A DNA stretch of 64,000 nucleotides from Mesorhizobium kowhaii (GTDB taxonomy: Bacteria > Pseudomonadota > Alphaproteobacteria > Rhizobiales > Rhizobiaceae): positions 124,001 through 188,000 of the forward strand of contig NZ_MZXV01000080.1 of NCBI RefSeq assembly GCF_003253745.1, read 5' to 3'. Positions 59,401 to 64,000 of this stretch are shown in pieces. The translations under genes were made by a program, and so were the position numbers. A model generated the notes under the pieces. That model was not told where the DNA came from and searched no databases. It saw only the letters and a list, made by a program, of their open reading frames with translations. Each line of letters starts with the position of its first letter. Position 1 is the stretch's first letter.

Positions 59401-60849
59401 ATGCTGCGCCCTCAGACGAAACACGCCGTGGCGCCGGCCGGCGACATCTGCCGCCTGTCCGCGGTCGCACTTGCCGACGCGATCCGCCAAAAGAAGCTTT
59501 CCGTCCACGAGGTGGTCGCGGCTTTCCTCGACCGCATCGAGACGGTCAATCCGCTGGTCAACGCAATCGTCTCCTTGCGCGACCGCGGCGACATCCTGCG
59601 CGAGGCCGACGCTGCCGATGCCCGGCGGGCAGATGTCGAAACCGGCCCGCTCTTCGGCCTGCCGATCGCCATCAAGGACCTCGCCTCGACCGCGGGCCTC
59701 AGGACCTCGCTCGGCTCGCCGATCTTCGCCGATTTCGTGCCGCAGGAAGACGATTTCTTCGTCGAGCGTATCCGCGACGCCGGCGCCATCATCATCGGCA
59801 AGACCAACGTTCCGGAATTCGGGCTTGGCTCCAACACCTACAACAATGTGTTCGGGCCGACGCTGAACGCCTTCGATCCAGCCCTGACCGCCGGCGGCTC
59901 GAGCGGCGGCGCGGCGGTGGCGCTGGCGCTCGACATGCTGCCTGTCGCCGATGGCAGCGACTTCGGCGGCTCGCTGCGCAACCCGGCGGCCTGGAACAAT
60001 GTTTTTGGCTTCCGCCCGTCGCAAGGGCTTGTTCCCGGCGGACCCGACTTCGAGGTCTTTCATGCGCAGATGGGTGTCGATGGGCCGATGGGCCGCAACG
60101 TCCGCGACATGGCCCTGCTGCTCGACGTGCAGGCGGGTTATCATCCGCACGCGCCATTGTCCTATGAGAAGCCGAGCTCGTTCCTCGATGGGCTTGGAAC
60201 AGCGATGACTGGCGGCCGCATTGCCTGGTTCGGCGACCTCGGCGGTCATCTGCCGGTCGAAGCCGGTATTGTCGACCTGTGCGAGACAGCGCTCGGCCGG
60301 TTCGCCGATGCATCATTCCCCTGCGAACCGCTACGACCCGATTTCGATTTCGAAGCTCTGTGGCAGGCCTTTGTGACACTGCGTCAAGCCAGCAGCGGCT
60401 GTGCGCTCAAAACCCACTACGACGATCCCTCGAAACGCGGCCTGCTGAAGCCGGAAGCCGTCTGGGAGGTTGAGAACGCGATGCTGCTGACGGCGCCGCA
60501 GATCCGCGCGGCCTCGGTCATCCGCACGTCCTGGCATCGAACGCTGCTGTCGATCTTCGACCGCTTCGACCTCGTCGCGCTGCCGACCGCGCAGGTCTTC
60601 CCCTTCGATGTCGGCACGCACTGGCCTCGCGAGGTCGCCGGACGAGCGATGGACAGCTACCACCGCTGGATGCAGGTTTCCGCATTCGCCACCCTGGGCG
60701 GCTGTCCGGCGGTCAATGTGCCGGTCGGCTTCGACGACAAGGGCCGGCCAATGGGCATGCAGTTGATCGGCCGCCCGCGCGGTGACCTCGCCGTGCTCAA
60801 GGCGGCAGCCGCCTATGAGGCGACGCTGCCCTGGCAGGCCGGCGCCTGA
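59401..60849 (+). CDS. Amidase (amidase signature family)
   Basis: A 482-residue amidase-signature hydrolase. The catalytic triad can be placed: Lys92 in AIKDLA, cis-Ser167 in TAGGSSGGAAVALA and nucleophile Ser191 in DFGGSLRNPAAW. FGLPIAIKDL and NVPVGFDDKGRPMGMQLIGRP are typical. It hydrolyses a carboxamide; the substrate is unknown. ATG at 59401 is one base after rbsK's TGA, suggesting co-translation; a start inside rbsK at 59368 has no support. Confidence 0.91.
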   Translation: MLRPQTKHAVAPAGDICRLSAVALADAIRQKKLSVHEVVAAFLDRIETVNPLVNAIVSLRDRGDILREADAADARRADVETGPLFGLPIAIKDLASTAGLRTSLGSPIFADFVPQEDDFFVERIRDAGAIIIGKTNVPEFGLGSNTYNNVFGPTLNAFDPALTAGGSSGGAAVALALDMLPVADGSDFGGSLRNPAAWNNVFGFRPSQGLVPGGPDFEVFHAQMGVDGPMGRNVRDMALLLDVQAGYHPHAPLSYEKPSSFLDGLGTAMTGGRIAWFGDLGGHLPVEAGIVDLCETALGRFADASFPCEPLRPDFDFEALWQAFVTLRQASSGCALKTHYDDPSKRGLLKPEAVWEVENAMLLTAPQIRAASVIRTSWHRTLLSIFDRFDLVALPTAQVFPFDVGTHWPREVAGRAMDSYHRWMQVSAFATLGGCPAVNVPVGFDDKGRPMGMQLIGRPRGDLAVLKAAAAYEATLPWQAGA

Positions 60850-60962
60850 ACCGGGTGCACTGGCGTATCGCAGCGCTTCGCGTACCGGCTTGCACCGGCA
60901 GCGCAGCTATGCATTGATTATCGTCAGCCGCGCCGCCCTGGCGGCATTCCAAGGGAAAAATC

Positions 60963-61577
60963 ATGTCGCTGGAACTCTACGCCGCCTATGTCGTCGCTTG
61001 CATCGTCATCATCCTGGTGCCCGGCCCAACGGTCACGCTGATCATCGCCAACAGCATCCGCCATGGCTCCCGCGCCGGGCTCGCCAATGTCGCCGGCACG
61101 CAGGCCGGGCTCGCCGTGATGATCGCCATCGTCGGCATTGGCCTCAACACGCTGATCTCGGGCATGGGCCACTGGTTCGAATGGGTGAGGCTGATCGGCG
61201 CCGCCTATCTGATCTGGATGGGCGTGCAGATGTTCCGTTCCAAGGGCACGTTGAACGCTGATGGAACGGCAAGGAAACCGCGCGGCGGCTTCTTCCTGCA
61301 GGGCCTGCTGGTGGCGCTCAGCAATCCCAAGACGCTGGTGTTCTTCGGCGCCTTCTTTCCGCAGTTCATCGCGCCTCAGGGCAACTACTCGCTGCAGATC
61401 GTCGTCATGGGCCTCACCGCCATGATCTTCGCCGCCATATCGGATTCGACCTATGCACTGGCCGCCGGTCGCGCCGGGCGTCTGCTGTCGGCCAGCCGCA
61501 TCAAGCTCATGTCCAGGATCAGCGGCAGCTTCCTGGTCGGCGGCGGCCTGTGGCTGGCGTTTTCACGGTCGAAGTAG
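60963..61577 (+). CDS. LysE family exporter
   Basis: Six-helix exporter of 204 residues, of the RhtB/LysE family that ejects amino acids or related compounds. VPGPTVTLIIANSIRHGSRAGLANVAGTQAGL is the family hallmark (residues 19-50), and SNPKTLVFFGAFFPQF closes the second half. Substrate unknown. It stands 113 bp after the amidase gene; a palindromic stretch (CCGGGTGCA...TGCACCGG) lies between. Confidence 0.9.
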   Translation: MSLELYAAYVVACIVIILVPGPTVTLIIANSIRHGSRAGLANVAGTQAGLAVMIAIVGIGLNTLISGMGHWFEWVRLIGAAYLIWMGVQMFRSKGTLNADGTARKPRGGFFLQGLLVALSNPKTLVFFGAFFPQFIAPQGNYSLQIVVMGLTAMIFAAISDSTYALAAGRAGRLLSASRIKLMSRISGSFLVGGGLWLAFSRSK

Positions 61578-61675
61578 TTAACAAGGCCGCTAAAGCACCG
61601 ACACTGGCGACATGCGTTCGTCAGGGCATCAAGCCGATGCATTGAAATTGGGATTTCTGGTCTCCACATGATTTC

Positions 61676-62014
61676 ATGAACAGGGGGCCAGGGTTCGTGC
61701 CGCGGACTTCTTTGGAATCGCGACTTGATACGCCGGGTGCAATCATCATAGGCGTCTTTTTTGCAATTTTGGTTGCCCTGTTTTTTATCAGGCTTGCAAA
61801 TGAAGTGAGTCCGATCCGATCTGTTGACGTGTTCGATGCAACGATCAAAAGCGTCTATTGGGGCAAAGGCCACGGCACCACATACGCGCTGTCCCTCAAC
61901 GACAACTCGTTGGTGCTCGTCGACGATGAGCAACCGCACCTCATCGGCTCAAACGTCAGGCTTGAGCGCGCTACCCACGACAACGGTTCCGTCTCTTACC
62001 GGTTTGCCAATTGA
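61676..62014 (+). CDS. One-TM protein, tandem paralogue A
   Basis: A 112-residue protein with a basic N-terminus, one membrane helix (GAIIIGVFFAILVALFFIRLA, about 21-41) and a predicted periplasmic beta domain (SPIRSVDVFDATIKSVYWGKG, then GTTYALSLNDNSLVLVDDEQ, IGSNVRLERA). It aligns throughout with the next two genes. No family recognised. Codon use is less GC-rich than the neighbours. Confidence 0.72.
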   Translation: MNRGPGFVPRTSLESRLDTPGAIIIGVFFAILVALFFIRLANEVSPIRSVDVFDATIKSVYWGKGHGTTYALSLNDNSLVLVDDEQPHLIGSNVRLERATHDNGSVSYRFAN

Positions 62015-62019
62015 GCCAT

Positions 62020-62385
62020 ATGGCAAAAGCGCGGTTCGCCCTCGCCTTCATGCTCCTGCAGGAGAATCTCAGGGGTATCGTCATTACTGGCCTGATCGTC
62101 GGCACGTGCATTCTTGTGATCGGCATCCCGATTGCAAGGCGGAGCAGCCCGATCGTCACGCTGGAGCGCTTGACAGGTACAGTCGCCACCGTGCTCGACG
62201 CCTCTCCATCACCTGATACCGGGATCACCGGCGGGTTCCGCTACCTCTACGGAATCCGCCTCGACGAAAATGGCCCGTTGGTATTCGTCTACGACGCAGC
62301 GCCGCGAGCTGCCGGATCTAGCGTTTCGATCGAACGGCAATATCGTGAGAACGGGGTCGATACCTTCCGGTTGCTTCGCGAGTGA
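62020..62385 (+). CDS. One-TM protein, tandem paralogue B
   Basis: A 121-residue protein. One helix (GIVITGLIVGTCILVIGIPIA) and then SSPIVTLERLTGTVATVLDAS, LYGIRLDENGPLVFVYDAAP and AGSSVSIERQYRENGVDTFRLL, matching paralogues A and C in order. The start ATG at 62020 is 5 bp after the stop of A; TTG at 62011 would overlap it. Likely the same operon. No known domain. Confidence 0.7.
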   Translation: MAKARFALAFMLLQENLRGIVITGLIVGTCILVIGIPIARRSSPIVTLERLTGTVATVLDASPSPDTGITGGFRYLYGIRLDENGPLVFVYDAAPRAAGSSVSIERQYRENGVDTFRLLRE

Positions 62386-62479
62386 ACGGTCCTGGCCGGC
62401 ATTTATCAGGATCGAATTGGCCAACATATTTTAGATCGGCTCTATTGAAGTGAACTCTTGTTCCACTCAAATATACAGC

Positions 62480-62857
62480 ATGGGCCAAACACGGCTTTCT
62501 CTTAGAAATCGACTAATTCTGCTTCAAGCAGGATATCGAGACGCAGTGATCGGCGTGGCTTTATTCTGTGCGATTGCTCTGGTGAAATCCTTGCCGATTT
62601 TGACAAGGCAGTATAGCCCGATTGTCGACACGCAACGCGTGAGCGGCATCGTCGAATACGTTACGATGCCGCAAAATCCGAAAGTTTCCATCGGTCGCGG
62701 ATTCTATTTCACCTATGAAGTCCGCCTTCAGGACATCAATGCCGTTGTGTTTGTCGATGGCGAAGTCGATACGCCACATAGGATCGGATCGGAAGTTTCT
62801 CTCGAACGACAGCACCACCAGAATGGCACCGACACGTACCGATTGCTCAACGGATGA
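62480..62857 (+). CDS. One-TM protein, tandem paralogue C
   Basis: A 125-residue protein (ATG 62480; GTG at 62450 would add ten residues). One helix (AVIGVALFCAIALVKSLPIL) followed by YSPIVDTQRVSGIVEYVTMP, FYFTYEVRLQDINAVVFVDGE and IGSEVSLERQHHQNGTDTYRLL. It is closest to B at the C-terminus. GC content is visibly lower here than elsewhere in the window. Confidence 0.68.
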   Translation: MGQTRLSLRNRLILLQAGYRDAVIGVALFCAIALVKSLPILTRQYSPIVDTQRVSGIVEYVTMPQNPKVSIGRGFYFTYEVRLQDINAVVFVDGEVDTPHRIGSEVSLERQHHQNGTDTYRLLNG

Positions 62858-62934
62858 ACCCGATCCGTGACGCCCAGAAGCCTACGCCCGGGCTTACCCG
62901 AGCGTAGGCAGCAGTGCCGGCGACATGTAGGCGC

Positions 62935-63876
62935 CTAAAGCCTCCCCAACCTCTCGACCAGCAGTGCGAAGAAGCCATCATGGTCGATGTCGCGCATCAC
63001 CATGGCGTTCTTCGGCCGATTGGTCACGCTCCACCAGTCGATGACGGTCATGCCCATGGTCAGTTCCGAGGTGGTTTCCACGCTGACATTGCAGTTGCGG
63101 CCTTTGAACAGGTCCGGCTTCAACAGATAGGCGATGACGCAGGGGTCGTGCAGCGGCCCGCCGTCGGTGCCGTATTTCTCCTCGTCGAAGCGCTCGAAGA
63201 ATTCCAGCATGTCGGCGGTCGCCGTGCCGACCTTGGTGCCGAGCGCGCGGAAGGCCTGCGTGCGCTTGGCGGTGGTCAGCGCCTTGTGGGTGACGTCGAG
63301 CGGCATCATCACGATCGGAATGCCGGATTTGAGCACGACGTCGGCCGCTTGCGGATCGACATAGATGTTGAATTCGGCCGACGGCGTGACGTTGCCGCCT
63401 TCGAAGAAGCCGCCGCCCATCAGCACGATTTCCTTGATGCGCGGTGCAATGCGCGGTTCGCGGATCAGCGCCAGCGCAATGTTGGTGAGTGGCCCGAGCG
63501 GGCAAAGCGTGATGGTGCCGCTCTCTTCCTTCATCAGCGTCTCGACGATGAAATCGACGGCATACTGCTCCTGCAGCTTCATCGTCGGTTCGGGCAATTG
63601 CGGCCCGTTGAGACCGGTCTTGCCATGCACTTCCTCGGCGGTGACCAGTTCGCGCATCAATGGCCGGATGGCGCCTGCATAGACCTTGATGTCCGGCCGG
63701 CCGGCCAGCTCGCATATCTTGCGGGCATTCTTTTCAGTAAGCTTCAGCGGCACGTTGCCGGCAACGGCGGTGATGCCGACGATCTCCAGCTCGGAGCTGC
63801 CGAGCGCCAGCAAAATGGCGACGGCATCATCCTGGCCGGGATCCGTGTCGATGATGATCTTGCGTGATTGAGGCAT
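62935..63876 (-). CDS. iunH: Nucleoside hydrolase
   Basis: Calcium-dependent ribonucleoside hydrolase of 313 residues (IunH/RihA type) that splits nucleosides to base and ribose. The metal-binding IIDTDPGQDDAVA (residues 8-20), the VYAGAIRPL loop and GPLHDPCVIAYLL with the catalytic-site His-Asp are present. The ribose product fits rbsK at 58.5 kb. A partial gene lies 54 bp upstream in the same direction. Confidence 0.94.
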   Translation of the reverse strand: MPQSRKIIIDTDPGQDDAVAILLALGSSELEIVGITAVAGNVPLKLTEKNARKICELAGRPDIKVYAGAIRPLMRELVTAEEVHGKTGLNGPQLPEPTMKLQEQYAVDFIVETLMKEESGTITLCPLGPLTNIALALIREPRIAPRIKEIVLMGGGFFEGGNVTPSAEFNIYVDPQAADVVLKSGIPIVMMPLDVTHKALTTAKRTQAFRALGTKVGTATADMLEFFERFDEEKYGTDGGPLHDPCVIAYLLKPDLFKGRNCNVSVETTSELTMGMTVIDWWSVTNRPKNAMVMRDIDHDGFFALLVERLGRL

Positions 63877-63929
63877 TTCAATTCCTTGTTTGGCGAGGCC
63901 GTGGACTTGGACGAATCCGATCGAAACAT

Positions 63930-64000
63930 CTAAATGACGCCGAAGCGGCTGCGAGCTGCCATGTCGAACCGCTCGACCGGGGAAGACAATCCCGACCTGC
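63930..64000 (-). CDS. C-terminus of an unidentified gene (partial)
   Basis: The leftward frame from the window edge encodes about 22 residues ending VERFDMAARSRFGVI before TAG at 63930-63932. Codon use is GC-rich in third positions. Too short to identify; it sits directly upstream of iunH, where a transporter or kinase gene is common. Confidence 0.35.
   Translation of the reverse strand, partial: RSGLSSPVERFDMAARSRFGVI

Noticed and set aside
1-64000. Prophage, IS element, integron or CRISPR array
   Set aside because: No transposase, integrase, phage structural or cas gene, and no regularly spaced repeats were seen.

Overview
The window is ordinary chromosomal DNA of a high-GC alphaproteobacterium of the order Hyphomicrobiales, most likely Mesorhizobium or a close relative. 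This rests on the GC-rich third codon positions, DUF982 and DUF992 proteins, the kdp, sox and tripartite tricarboxylate transporter gene types, and several copies of the short palindromic intergenic repeats typical of that genus. I see no phage, insertion sequence, CRISPR array, rRNA operon or replication origin.

Layout. 0-3.5 kb: leftward sarcosine oxidase operon (soxB, a DUF2511-like gene, soxD, partial soxA). 3.7-10 kb: rightward housekeeping and envelope genes (YrdB, SDR, SET, rpsU, TPR lipoprotein, two DUF992 proteins, and an MFS exporter behind a SoxR-type promoter). 10-18.4 kb: leftward kdp potassium operon (a new 26-codon ORF, kdpF, kdpA, an interrupted small ORF, kdpB, kdpC, kdpD, kdpE). 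18.6-24 kb: DUF982 protein, acyltransferase, small unknowns, tRNA-Ser(GGA), a possible small RNA and msrA. 24-35 kb: nucleoside uptake and salvage (BMP-type ABC transporter, cdd, purine nucleoside phosphorylase, deoA, upp, add), interrupted by slyX, an anti-sigma-like gene and a retropepsin-like protease. 35-41 kb: ubiE, ubiB, a coaBC gene with an RHH DNA-binding domain at its N-terminus, ialB and a Nudix hydrolase. 41-47.3 kb: a leftward tctCBA, class III CoA-transferase and citryl-CoA-lyase-like operon with a divergent IclR regulator. 47.3-56.3 kb: OmpA-like protein, GNAT, a second tctCBA operon, nth, a methyltransferase and an Ada-like methyltransferase. 56.3-58.4 kb: a four-gene pilin-like and chaperone-like cluster without an usher. 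58.5-64 kb: ribokinase, amidase, LysE exporter, three tandem paralogous small membrane proteins and a nucleoside hydrolase.

How the genes work together. The BMP-type importer, nucleoside and base-releasing enzymes, rbsK and iunH suggest a strain that scavenges nucleosides. The two TTT systems import organic acids, and the first is wired to CoA activation and retro-Claisen cleavage. The most unusual observations are: a chain of four overlapping hexapeptide mini-ORFs linking cdd to the phosphorylase gene; the RHH-CoaBC fusion with a palindrome over its own -10 element; the usher-less pilin-like cluster behind a perfect CtrA-type box; the tandem family of one-TM proteins at 61.7-62.9 kb; and the extra small ORFs in the kdp operon.
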